Shown here: positions 1-7,825 of the stretch, piece after piece
Numbering within the stretch: position 1 is the first letter of the stretch
Layout of the letters: each line of letters begins with the position of its first letter
Assembly (NCBI RefSeq): GCF_008705135.1
Contig: NZ_CP023694.1
Span: 4,941,001-5,005,000, forward strand
DNA from: Streptomyces coeruleorubidus
GTDB lineage: Bacteria > Actinomycetota > Actinomycetes > Streptomycetales > Streptomycetaceae
Reading direction: 5' to 3'
Length of the DNA: 64,000 nt
Program-made: the position numbers and the translations under genes
The notes under the pieces: generated by a model
What the model saw: the letters and a program-made list of their open reading frames with translations, nothing else
What the model was told of the DNA's origin: nothing
The model's database searches: none

Positions 1-2
1 GC

Positions 3-308
3 TGGGACGGTGTCGTTCCCCTGTTCACCGACGCCAGGCACGGTCACGTGCCGCCCCTCGACCAGGTCCGTGACCTCGTCGCCTACGTCCGTGGGCAGCG
101 CGAGGGCGGCCCGTCCGAAGCTCCCTTCGAGATCGTCCTCGGCGGTGCCACGCCGGGCGGCGACGTGGAGCGGACCCGTGATGTGATCGGGCCGTTGGCC
201 GAGGCCGGAGCCACCTGGTGGGACGAGCGGCAGATCCAGACCAGCGAGTCGATCGACCGGCTCGCACCGGTGCTGCGCCGGATCGAGCAGGGCCCGCCCA
301 GCTTGTAG
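3..308 (+). CDS. LLM-class flavin-dependent oxidoreductase, C-terminal end (5' cut off)
   Basis: Only the last ~101 codons are present; the gene enters the window from the left and stops at TAG 306-308. The visible part reads as the C-terminal portion of a luciferase-like monooxygenase (LLM) family protein: a WDGVVPLF segment, then a helix with VRDLVAYVR, then an FEIVLGG strand and a TRDVIGPLAEAGATWW segment, the order seen at the end of F420- or FMN-dependent LLM oxidoreductases. These are TIM-barrel enzymes acting in the cytoplasm on diverse substrates; cofactor and substrate cannot be told from the fragment. It converges on the TetR gene to its right. Confidence 0.7.
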   Translation, partial: WDGVVPLFTDARHGHVPPLDQVRDLVAYVRGQREGGPSEAPFEIVLGGATPGGDVERTRDVIGPLAEAGATWWDERQIQTSESIDRLAPVLRRIEQGPPSL

Positions 309-381
309 CAGGCGACCTCAGCCGCTCTCCCCGTGTCCGTCCGGAGACGACTTGGCGGTGAGGGGGGCCTGCGCCGAGTCC

Positions 382-1002
382 TCAACCCCGCTCGGCGACG
401 TCGATCATCCGCAGCGCGCGCGTGATGGTCTCCGCGAGGGACGGCCCCCTCACTCCGTCGGACCGCAGGGCCCAGTCCTCCACCGCGACGCGCATCGCGG
501 TGTTCAGCACGCCCGCTTCCACCCGGACCGCGAAATCGCCGGCGGGCCGGCCCGTACGGTCGGAGATCATCGCGGCGAACGCGGCTTCCGCGTCGTAGTG
601 GGCCTCCAGCCACACCGCCCGCAGCCCGGGCTCGTCACGGCACAGCCGCAGCAGATCGCGCAGTGCCCGCAGGCGCGGTGCGGTGTCGTCGTCGTAGCGG
701 ATGCCCAGGATCGCCTCGGCGAGCGAGTCGTGAGTGCTCCCGCTGTCGCGCAGATGGTCCGTCAGCAGTTCGAGGCCCGTGGTGAGCAGGGGGCGTACGC
801 ACTCCTCCTTGGAGCGGAAGTACCGCCACAGCGTGCGCGTCGACACCCCTGCCGCGGAGGCGATGTCCTCCGCCGTGACCGCCGCCACGCCCTTCGCGGC
901 GAAGAGCCGGACCGCCTCCTCGGCGATCTCCATACGCGTCTCGGCGCGTCGCCGCTCCGTCAGTGGTGGCCGGCCCGTGGCCCCACCCGATCGTCCGGCC
1001 AT
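382..1002 (-). CDS. TetR/AcrR family transcriptional regulator
   Basis: A 206-residue protein with an N-terminal TetR helix-turn-helix at about residues 20-65 (IAEEAVRLFAAKGVAAVTAEDIASAAG then VSTRTLWRYFRSKEE), followed by an all-helical ligand-binding half. It is transcribed away from the SDR-monooxygenase-lactonase operon across a 159-bp intergenic region, the usual arrangement for a local repressor released by the substrate of the operon. The ATG at 1002 is preceded by a basic, low-complexity lead-in, so a slightly later start is possible. The inducer is not deducible from the sequence. Confidence 0.9.
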   Translation of the reverse strand: MAGRSGGATGRPPLTERRRAETRMEIAEEAVRLFAAKGVAAVTAEDIASAAGVSTRTLWRYFRSKEECVRPLLTTGLELLTDHLRDSGSTHDSLAEAILGIRYDDDTAPRLRALRDLLRLCRDEPGLRAVWLEAHYDAEAAFAAMISDRTGRPAGDFAVRVEAGVLNTAMRVAVEDWALRSDGVRGPSLAETITRALRMIDVAERG

Positions 1003-1161
1003 GCGCCCTCCTCGACTTGCCGCGCGCCCACTCTATTTTACGTCGAGCCCTGCCTTCATGGCGTGAAACGACCTGTTGGCACTCCGCGTCTTTATGTCGC
1101 ACTGAGACAAAAACCAGTACTGTGCCTGACGCCGGGTCAACGCGACGAGCAGAGGAGCGCC

Positions 1162-1932
1162 ATGGGTGCCACGGGTCTGTCGGGCAAGAGCGTCATCGTC
1201 ACCGGAGCCGCCTCCGGCATCGGCCGCGCCACCGCCCTGCGGTTCGCCGAGGAGGGAGCGCGGGTCGTGGTCGCCGACCTGAACGCCGCGGGGGCCAAGA
1301 GCGTCGTCGGTGCCATCGAGTCCGCCGGAGGAACGGCCGTCGCCGTCACGGGCGACCTGAGCGACAGCGCCGTCGTCGACGCGGTCGTGGCCGCCGCGGT
1401 CGACACCTTCGGCGGCATCGACGTGCTGGTCAACAACGCCGGAGTCATGGACAGCATGTCCGCCGCCGCGGACGTCACGGACGCCGAGTGGGAGCGGGTC
1501 CTGCGGATCAACCTCACCGCACCGTTCCTGCTGACCCGTGCCGCCCTGCCGCACATGATCGCGGCGGGCGGCGGCGCCATCGTCAACACCGCGTCCGAGG
1601 CGGCGCTGCGCGGCAGCGCGGCCGGCACGGCGTACACCGCCTCCAAGCACGGCGTCCTCGGGCTCACCCGCTCCCTCGCGGTGATGTACCGGGACCAGGG
1701 CATCCGCACCAACGCCATAGCCCCGGGCGGCACGGCCACCGACATCACCGCCGATGTCCACATCGACCGGGAGGCCCACGGACCGGCCGTCGTCGGCAGG
1801 CACTTCGTCAACATGGGCCGCATCTGCGAACCGGAGGAGCAGGCAGCCGCCATCGTGTATCTCGCCTCCGACGCGGCGAGCGGCGTCAACGGCGTCGTCC
1901 TGCCGGTGGACAACGCCTGGGCCGCCGTCTGA
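1162..1932 (+). CDS. SDR family NAD(P)-dependent oxidoreductase
   Basis: A 256-residue classical short-chain dehydrogenase. Visible landmarks are the cofactor motif TGAASGIG (residues 14-21), NNAG (91-94) and the catalytic triad Ser145, Tyr158, Lys162 in YTASK. ADLNAA after the second strand (an Asp) suggests NAD preference. Start ATG 1162 has an AGAGGAG ribosome site just upstream; the open frame continues far upstream (to 352) but that part lies antisense to the TetR gene and is not coding. First gene of an operon with the monooxygenase 67 bp downstream. In this context the likely role is oxidation of a secondary alcohol to the ketone used by the monooxygenase (inference). Confidence 0.92.
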   Translation: MGATGLSGKSVIVTGAASGIGRATALRFAEEGARVVVADLNAAGAKSVVGAIESAGGTAVAVTGDLSDSAVVDAVVAAAVDTFGGIDVLVNNAGVMDSMSAAADVTDAEWERVLRINLTAPFLLTRAALPHMIAAGGGAIVNTASEAALRGSAAGTAYTASKHGVLGLTRSLAVMYRDQGIRTNAIAPGGTATDITADVHIDREAHGPAVVGRHFVNMGRICEPEEQAAAIVYLASDAASGVNGVVLPVDNAWAAV

Positions 1933-1999
1933 TCGCCCCACGGCGCCCCGCTATGCCCCACTGCGCCCCACGACGCCCCACGAGAGGAAGAGGACACCC

Positions 2000-3802
2000 A
2001 TGTCCGCCCCCCACACCCCGGACACCCTCGGCTTCGACCCGGACGCCCTGCGCGAGCGGTACCGGGCCGAGCGGGACCGGCGGATCCGCCCCGACGGCAA
2101 CCGCCAGTACCGGCGTACCACCGGCGAGTTCGGCCACTTCGACGAGGACCCGTACGCCGAGCCCGGGTTCACCCGGGAGCCGCTGCGCGACCACATGGAC
2201 GTGGTGGTCGTCGGCGGCGGGTTCGGCGGCCTGCTGACCGGCGCCCGGCTGCGCCAGGCCGGCGTGGAGAACGTCCGGATCATCGAGAAGGGCGCCGACT
2301 TCGGCGGCACCTGGTACTGGAACCGGTACCCGGGGATCCACTGCGACATCGAGTCGTACGTCTACCTGCCGCTGCTGGAGGAGCTCGGCTACGTCCCGAA
2401 GTGGAAGTACGCGCCGGGCGAGGAGATCCGGCAGCACGCACAGGCGATCGCACGGCACTTCGGCCTCTACCGCGACGCCTGTTTCCGCACGCAGGTGAGC
2501 GAACTGCGCTGGGACGAGGGCGAGTCCGCGTGGGTCGTCACCACCGACCGCGGTGACCGCATGACCGCACGCCACGTGGTCGTGGCCACCGGGCTGCTCA
2601 GCCAGCCCAAACTGCCCGGGATCGAAGGCATCGAGACCTTCAAGGGCCACATGTTCCACACCAGCCGCTGGGACTACGACTACACCGGCGGCGACGCGAA
2701 CGGCGGACTGCACAAGCTCGCCGACAAGCGCGTCGCCCTCATCGGCACCGGCGCCACGGCCATCCAGGTCGTGCCGCACCTGGGGCGGGACGCCCGGCAC
2801 CTGTACGTGTTCCAGCGCACGCCGTCCTCCGTGGACGTGCGCGGCCAGCGCCCCACCGACCCCGAGTGGGCCGGCTCGCTGAAGCCCGGCTGGGCGCGGC
2901 GGCGCCGGGACAACTTCCTCGCGGTCGTCACGGGCGGCCCGGCCGAGGAGGACCTGGTGGCCGACGGCTGGACCAGCACGGCCCGCCTCCAGCAGAAGCT
3001 CATCCCCACCGACGGCTTCACCGGTCTCACGCCCGAGGAGCGCGAACGTCTGGAGGAGATCGCCGACTTCCAGAAGATGAACGAGCTGCGGGCCCGGGTC
3101 GACGCGATCGTCGAGGACCCGGCGACGGCCGAGAAGCTCAAGCCCTGGTACCGCTACATGTGCAAGCGGCCCACCTTCAGCGACAGTTACCTGGAGACCT
3201 TCAACCGGCCGAACGTCACCCTCGTGGACACGGCCGACCACGGGGGCGTGGAGCGCGTCACCGAGCACGCCGTCGTCGTCGGCGGGGTCGAGCACGAGGT
3301 CGACTGCGTCATCTTCGGCACCGGTTTCGAGGTCGGCGTCTCGGGCCTGCTGTCCGGGCAGCTCCCCGCGCACGGCAGGGACGGCGTCGCCCTGCTGGAC
3401 GCCTGGCGGCAGACCGGCCCGAGGACCCTGCACGGCTTCTACAGCCGCGGTTTCCCCAACCTGTTCATGCTCGGCTCGGTGCAGTCCGCCAGCTCCGTGA
3501 ACTACGTGCACGTCCTGGACGAGCAGGCCACGCACGTCGCCGAGGTGATCGGCGAGGCCCGCAGGCGCGGGGTCCGGTGCGTGGAGCCGACGGCCGGGGC
3601 GGAGGCCTCCTGGGGGGCCGTGATCCGCGAGAAGTCGGTGGACCTGTACAAGTTCCAGTCCGAGTGCACCCCCGGCTACTACAACGCCGAGGGCATGCCG
3701 AGACCCCGCAGCGAGTCGTACGGCGACGGCCCGATCGCGTTCTACGAGCTGATCCGGCGCTGGCGGGCGGAGGGCGGCATGGACGAGGTGCTGGGCTCGT
3801 GA
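2000..3802 (+). CDS. Baeyer-Villiger-type flavin monooxygenase (FAD/NADPH)
   Basis: A 600-residue flavoprotein. The first Rossmann motif VVVGGGFGG lies at about residues 69-77, the BVMO fingerprint FKGHMFHTSRWD at about 214-225, and the second (NADPH) Rossmann segment VALIGTGATAIQ at about 245-256. The GGTWYWNRYPGIHCDIES stretch is typical of cyclohexanone/steroid-type Baeyer-Villiger enzymes. The family inserts one oxygen next to a ketone to give an ester or lactone. Start ATG 2000 follows a GAGGAAGAGGA ribosome site. An N-terminal extension of about 65 residues precedes the FAD domain, as in phenylacetone/steroid-type members. The stop codon overlaps the next start (GTGA). Confidence 0.93.
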   Translation: MSAPHTPDTLGFDPDALRERYRAERDRRIRPDGNRQYRRTTGEFGHFDEDPYAEPGFTREPLRDHMDVVVVGGGFGGLLTGARLRQAGVENVRIIEKGADFGGTWYWNRYPGIHCDIESYVYLPLLEELGYVPKWKYAPGEEIRQHAQAIARHFGLYRDACFRTQVSELRWDEGESAWVVTTDRGDRMTARHVVVATGLLSQPKLPGIEGIETFKGHMFHTSRWDYDYTGGDANGGLHKLADKRVALIGTGATAIQVVPHLGRDARHLYVFQRTPSSVDVRGQRPTDPEWAGSLKPGWARRRRDNFLAVVTGGPAEEDLVADGWTSTARLQQKLIPTDGFTGLTPEERERLEEIADFQKMNELRARVDAIVEDPATAEKLKPWYRYMCKRPTFSDSYLETFNRPNVTLVDTADHGGVERVTEHAVVVGGVEHEVDCVIFGTGFEVGVSGLLSGQLPAHGRDGVALLDAWRQTGPRTLHGFYSRGFPNLFMLGSVQSASSVNYVHVLDEQATHVAEVIGEARRRGVRCVEPTAGAEASWGAVIREKSVDLYKFQSECTPGYYNAEGMPRPRSESYGDGPIAFYELIRRWRAEGGMDEVLGS

Positions 3803-5418
3803 CGGGGCGTTCGGGCAGGTACGAAGCGAGTGGCGTGCGCAGCACCCGCTGGCAGGCCCGCCGCCTCAACTCACCCAATCCCCTCTGGGGTTCCAACGGC
3901 GTCGCGTTCGGCCCCGACGGGCGGCTGTACGTCGCGCAGTTCCTCGCCGGGCAGATCAGCGCCGTCGACCCGGCCACCGGGGACGTCGAGGTCGTGGTCC
4001 CGCCGGACGGCCCGGTGCAGTCGCCCGACGACCTGGCCTTCGGGACGGACGGTTCGATGTACATCGCCGACCTCGTCCCCGGCCGGGTGTGGCGCCGCAG
4101 TCCCGACGGCGGGTACGGCCTCGTATGCGACGAGGTGAAGGTGCCCAACGGCATCACGTGCGTCGGCGACCGGCTCTTCGTCAACGAGATGAGGATGAAC
4201 GGCCGGCTGCTGGAGCTGTTCCCCGAGGGCGGCGACCCGGTCGTCCTGACCGACGGACTGGCCCTCGGCAACGCCATGCAACTCGGCCCGGACGGCTGCC
4301 TGTACTACCCGCACATGGTCAGCCGGCAGGTCTGGCGCATACCGCCCGACGGCGGTGTGCCCGAGGTCGTCGCCGAGGACGTGCACGACCCGGTCGCGGT
4401 CCGCTTCGACCAGGGCGGCGTCCTGCACGTCCTGTCGCGTGGCCCCGAGGGCATCGTCACCCGCGTCGACCTGCACGGCACGGGCTCCCGCTCGCTGGTC
4501 ACCAGCGGTGTCACGGGCCTGGACAACGCCGCGTTCGACGCGGAGAACCGCATGTTCGTCTCCAGCTTCGCGAGCGGCGGCATCACGGAACTGCGCCCCG
4601 ACGGCCGCACCCGCCCCGTCGTGCCGCGCGGCCTGGACGGCCCCTACGGCGTGACGATCGACCTCGGCGGCACGGTGTACGCGGCCGACCACTACCGGGT
4701 GGCCCGCCCCGAGGAGCCCGACGCCGGCGCCTCGGGCGACGTCACCACGGAAATCCTCCAGCCCTTCGTCCACGGCATCACGGCCGACGGCGAAGTCCTG
4801 CACACGACCTCGCAGTTCGGCACGGTCCAGACCTACGCCCCCGCCACCGGCGCCACCCGCACCAGGGCGACGGGCCTGAACCAGCCCCTCGGCATCACGG
4901 TCCGGCCCGACGGCACCCTCGTCGTCGCCGAGACGGGCGCCGGCCGCGTCATCGCCATCGACGAGGCGGACACGGTCACGGTCCTGGCCGAAGGCCTCGA
5001 CCACCCCGTGGACGTCACGCTCGACGCCGACGGGCGCTGCTACGTCAGCGACGACCGGCGCGGGGCGGTACTGCGCATCGACGACGGCGAGCCGGTGCCG
5101 GTCGCGGACGGCCTAGGCGCTCCCCAGGGGCTGGCCGTCCACGGCGACGAACTCTTCACCGTGGACACCGCGAACCGCCGGCTCTGGTCCGTCTCCCTGA
5201 CGACGGGCGGCACCCGCGTCGAGGCCGAAGACCTGGCGGTCGGCATCCCCCGTGGCAGCACGCCGCCGCGTCAGGCCCCCGCCCTCTTCGCCCACGGACT
5301 GCCCGGCGTGGCCCCCCGGTTCGCGGGTCTCACCACCGCCCCGGACGGCTCCCTGCTCCTGTCGTCGAACGGGGAGGGGACGGTGGTGCGGCTGTCTCCG
5401 GCGCGGACCGGCACGTGA
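3799..5418 (+). CDS. SMP-30/gluconolactonase-like beta-propeller protein
   Basis: A 539-residue protein built of repeated propeller strands (GPDGRLYVAQ, GTDGSMYIADL, RPDGTLVVAET, DADGRCYVSDD), in two blocks at about residues 20-290 and 300-530, so it looks like a double SMP-30/LRE-type propeller rather than the usual ~300-residue single one. Members often hydrolyse lactones using a bound divalent metal. The GTG start at 3799 overlaps the monooxygenase stop by 4 bp, implying translational coupling, so lactone or ester opening after Baeyer-Villiger oxidation is a reasonable inference. No signal peptide is visible. A 50-bp piece near its 3' end (5195-5244) recurs downstream at 5539-5588. Confidence 0.82.
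   Translation: MTGRSGRYEASGVRSTRWQARRLNSPNPLWGSNGVAFGPDGRLYVAQFLAGQISAVDPATGDVEVVVPPDGPVQSPDDLAFGTDGSMYIADLVPGRVWRRSPDGGYGLVCDEVKVPNGITCVGDRLFVNEMRMNGRLLELFPEGGDPVVLTDGLALGNAMQLGPDGCLYYPHMVSRQVWRIPPDGGVPEVVAEDVHDPVAVRFDQGGVLHVLSRGPEGIVTRVDLHGTGSRSLVTSGVTGLDNAAFDAENRMFVSSFASGGITELRPDGRTRPVVPRGLDGPYGVTIDLGGTVYAADHYRVARPEEPDAGASGDVTTEILQPFVHGITADGEVLHTTSQFGTVQTYAPATGATRTRATGLNQPLGITVRPDGTLVVAETGAGRVIAIDEADTVTVLAEGLDHPVDVTLDADGRCYVSDDRRGAVLRIDDGEPVPVADGLGAPQGLAVHGDELFTVDTANRRLWSVSLTTGGTRVEAEDLAVGIPRGSTPPRQAPALFAHGLPGVAPRFAGLTTAPDGSLLLSSNGEGTVVRLSPARTGT
5195..5244. repeat. Copy A of a 50-bp repeat (inside SMP-30-like gene)
   Basis: This segment inside the 3' part of the propeller gene matches 5539-5588 at 49 of 50 positions. 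The second copy lies in the intergenic region, outside any supported gene. Confidence 0.85.
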
Positions 5419-5444
5419 CGCGGCCGCGCGGCCTCCGCTCCTGA

Positions 5445-5516
5445 GAGCGGGTCAGCGGCGGCGGCCCCGGGCGGGCCTGCCGGGACCGGGCCCGAACCCG
5501 TGCGCGCGGGGCCGCT
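5445..5516. repeat. Displaced copy of the helicase gene 3' end
   Basis: 5445-5482 is identical to 5676-5713, which contains the final codons and stop of the DEAD-box helicase, and 5494-5516 matches 5732-5754 with one difference. This is therefore an extra, non-functional copy of the helicase tail, lying between the two convergent genes. Confidence 0.8.
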
Positions 5517-5538
5517 CAACGCTTGCGCCGGCCGGCCG

Positions 5539-5588
5539 CCCTGACGACGGGCGGCACCCGCGTCGAGGCGGAAGACCTGGCGGTCGGC
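5539..5588. repeat. Copy A' of the 50-bp repeat (intergenic)
   Basis: Intergenic copy of 5195-5244 (49/50 identical). With the displaced helicase tail at 5445-5516 it suggests a past tandem duplication over the convergent gene ends followed by internal deletions. Confidence 0.8.
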
Positions 5589-5683
5589 GCCCCGCCGGGG
5601 GCCGCGCCGAGCCAGGCCTCCGCTCACGGGAGGTATCCCGGGGGGATCCGGGGAGGGACCCGGCGAACGCTCCGGGGAGCGGG

Positions 5684-7117
5684 TCAGCGGCGGCGGCCCC
5701 GGGCGGGCCTGCCGCGCCGTGCGCGCGGGGCGGAACTCGTGCGCGCGGGGCCGCTCTCGGAGGGCGGCGGCGTGAGGACGACGGGGACGCCCGACGGCGC
5801 CTGCGCACCGGTGATGCGGCTCAGTTCGGCCTCGCCCGAGCGGACCCGGGTGACGCGCGGGGAGATGCCGGCGTCGGCCATCAGGCGGGCCGTCTCGCGG
5901 CGCTGGTGGGGCAGGACCAGCGTGACGACGGTGCCCGACTCGCCGGCCCGGGCGGTACGGCCGCCCCGGTGCAGATAGTCCTTGTGGTCGGCGGGCGGGT
6001 CCACGTTGACGACGAGGTCGAGGTTGTCGACGTGGATGCCGCGGGCGGCGACGTTGGTGGCCACCAGGACCGTGACCTCGCCGTCCTTGAACCGGGCCAG
6101 GGTCCGGGTGCGCTGGGACTGGGACTTGCCGCCGTGCAGGGCCGAGGCGCGCACCCCGACGGCCAGGAGCTTCTTGGCCAGCCGGTCGGCGGCGTGCTTG
6201 GTGTCCAGGAACATGATCACACGGCCGTCGCGGGCGGCGATCTCCGTCGTGGTGGCGTGCTTGTCGGCGTCCTCCACGTGCAGCAGGTGATGCTCCATGG
6301 TGGTGACCGCGCCGGCCGACGGATCGACGGAGTGGACCACGGGGTCGTGGAGGTAGGTGCGGACCAGGCGGTCGACGTTGCGGTCCAGCGTGGCCGAGAA
6401 CAGCAGCCGCTGGCCCCCGGGCTGCACCTGGTCGAGCAGCGCGGTCACCTGCGGCATGAAGCCCATGTCCGTCATCTGGTCGGCCTCGTCCAGGACGGTG
6501 ACGGTGACGCGGTCCAGCCGGCAGTCGCCGCGGTCTATGAGGTCCTTGAGCCGGCCGGGCGTCGCGACGACGACCTCGGCACCGCCGCGCAGCGCGCTCG
6601 CCTGGCGGCCGATCGACATGCCGCCGACCACCGTGGTGAGCCGCAGGCGCAACGCCTGCGCGTAGGGGGTGAGCGCGTCGGTGACCTGCTGGGCCAGTTC
6701 CCGGGTGGGGACGAGGACGAGGGCCACCGGCTGCCGGGGCTCGGCCCGCTGCCCGTCGATGCGGGCCAGTACGGCGAGGCCGAAGGCGAGCGTCTTGCCC
6801 GACCCCGTGCGCCCGCGGCCCAGCACGTCCCGGCCGGCCAGGGAGTTGGGCAGCGTCGCCGCCTGGATCGGGAACGGCACGGTCATGCCTTCGGCGCCCA
6901 GTGCGGCCAGCAGCCGGTCGGGCAGGCCGAGACCGGCGAAGTCCTCGACGGGGGGCAGCGCCGGGGTGATGGTGGCCGGCGGCGCGAACTCCCCGCCGGG
7001 CGCGGGGCGGCGTCCGTGGCCGCCGCGGGCCGCTCCGGCGCCACGGGCCGACGTGCCTCGGCCCCCGGCCTTACGGGAGTGGGGCGAGCCGTTGTTCTTG
7101 CGAGCGGTGCGATCCAA
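5684..7117 (-). CDS. DEAD/DEAH-box ATP-dependent RNA helicase
   Basis: A 477-residue helicase. An Arg/Gly-rich N-terminal tail (~45 residues) precedes the Q-motif region (PIQAATLP, ~83-90). The core motifs follow: motif I GRTGSGKT (102-109), PTRE (~137-140), DEAD (210-213) and SAT (241-243). The second RecA domain has TNVAARGIH and HRGGRTARAG, and the C-terminus is Arg-rich, as in RNA-binding tails. It unwinds structured RNA using ATP. I prefer TTG 7117, which has an AGGAAGGA ribosome site, over GTG 7141. It lies 155 bp downstream of the cold-shock gene on the same strand, a pairing that fits a cold-response role in RNA unfolding. Confidence 0.93.
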   Translation of the reverse strand: MDRTARKNNGSPHSRKAGGRGTSARGAGAARGGHGRRPAPGGEFAPPATITPALPPVEDFAGLGLPDRLLAALGAEGMTVPFPIQAATLPNSLAGRDVLGRGRTGSGKTLAFGLAVLARIDGQRAEPRQPVALVLVPTRELAQQVTDALTPYAQALRLRLTTVVGGMSIGRQASALRGGAEVVVATPGRLKDLIDRGDCRLDRVTVTVLDEADQMTDMGFMPQVTALLDQVQPGGQRLLFSATLDRNVDRLVRTYLHDPVVHSVDPSAGAVTTMEHHLLHVEDADKHATTTEIAARDGRVIMFLDTKHAADRLAKKLLAVGVRASALHGGKSQSQRTRTLARFKDGEVTVLVATNVAARGIHVDNLDLVVNVDPPADHKDYLHRGGRTARAGESGTVVTLVLPHQRRETARLMADAGISPRVTRVRSGEAELSRITGAQAPSGVPVVLTPPPSESGPARTSSAPRARRGRPARGRRR

Positions 7118-7222
7118 GGGGATCCTTCCTCGATGCGGCACGTATCGGGGAATTCCCGGCGGCTGTGAACGGGCCGCACCAGGATTCGCAGACTGAGCCG
7201 GGTGTTGGATGCAAACAAGGCT

Positions 7223-7250
7223 GGGGCCCGCACCTCACGGTGCGGGCCCC
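7223..7250 (-). terminator. Hairpin downstream of the cold-shock gene
   Basis: A perfect 12-bp stem (7223-7234 pairing with 7239-7250) with a 4-base loop lies 22 bp after the cold-shock stop codon. On the minus strand it is followed by a modestly T-rich stretch. It probably ends most cold-shock transcripts before the helicase gene. Confidence 0.75.
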
Positions 7251-7272
7251 GGTCACGTCGGACGCGTCAGCG

Positions 7273-7476
7273 TCAGGCGGGCACGATGTTCTCGGCCTGC
7301 GGGCCCTTCTGGCCCTGCGTGACGTCGAAGGTAACCTTCTGGCCTTCCTGAAGCTCGCGGAAGCCGGAGGTGGCGATGTTCGAGTAGTGGGCGAACACGT
7401 CGGGACCGCCGCCCTCCTGCTCGATGAAGCCGAAGCCCTTTTCCGCGTTGAACCACTTCACAGTGCCAGATGCCAT
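7273..7476 (-). CDS. Cold-shock protein, CspA family
   Basis: A 67-residue single cold-shock domain: MASGTVKWFNAEKGFGFI at the N-terminus with RNP1 (KGFGFI), then RNP2-like VFAHY. It is the standard length for the family. These proteins bind single-stranded RNA/DNA and melt RNA structure. The start is clear, with a GGGAGAT ribosome site upstream on the minus strand. Its leader is unusually AT-rich for this genome and contains a terminator-like hairpin at 7576-7617 (see separate entry), suggesting control by transcription attenuation. Helicase gene downstream on the same strand. Confidence 0.97.
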   Translation of the reverse strand: MASGTVKWFNAEKGFGFIEQEGGGPDVFAHYSNIATSGFRELQEGQKVTFDVTQGQKGPQAENIVPA

Positions 7477-7825
7477 GCTGAATCTCCCTTAGGGGGACAA
7501 ACCCGAGACCCGCACTTTACGGACTCGGAGTTGCTGAAATGATCACCCTCGGAGAGATCCGAAAATCCTCGAAAACTAAAAAGAGTGCTCGTCGACAAAA
7601 GGTCGATAGAGCACTCGAAGTCTCTGGGAACCAAAACTGCAACAACAACGACGGTAGCACAGGACTCGCCGGATGGCTCGGGAATCTCGTACCCGAGGTG
7701 GACGGAGGCCTCGCTCGTACTGCGTTCCGAGTAGCCGGGATTGTCGGCAGCCGCACGACGACGGGACGGCCCGCTCGCAGAGAGCCTTGGCAGACGATCG
7801 ACACCAGATGTGGAGACCTGCTGCC
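7477..7825. promoter_or_regulatory. Divergent regulatory region between csp and MMPL genes
   Basis: A 349-bp stretch without a supported gene. The left half (7477-7660) is markedly less GC-rich than its surroundings and forms the cold-shock leader. The right half precedes the MMPL exporter, where GGAGA at 7812-7816 is the likely ribosome site for GTG 7826. Promoter hexamers could not be assigned with confidence on either strand. Confidence 0.6.
7576..7617 (-). terminator. Terminator-like hairpin in the cold-shock leader (putative attenuator)
   Basis: GAGTGCTC (7583-7590) pairs perfectly with GAGCACTC (7609-7616), and inside it TCGAC (7592-7596) pairs with GTCGA (7602-7606). Read on the minus strand the stem is followed at once by five T residues and another T-rich run, the form of an intrinsic terminator. 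It lies about 105-140 nt upstream of the csp start codon and no minus-strand gene lies between it and the divergent MMPL gene, so it is best explained as a leader attenuator rather than the terminator of another gene. Confidence 0.7.

Noticed and set aside
352..1161. Open frame extending upstream of the SDR gene
   Set aside because: It lies antisense to the well-supported TetR gene, and ATG 1162 has a good ribosome site and starts at the normal SDR N-terminus.
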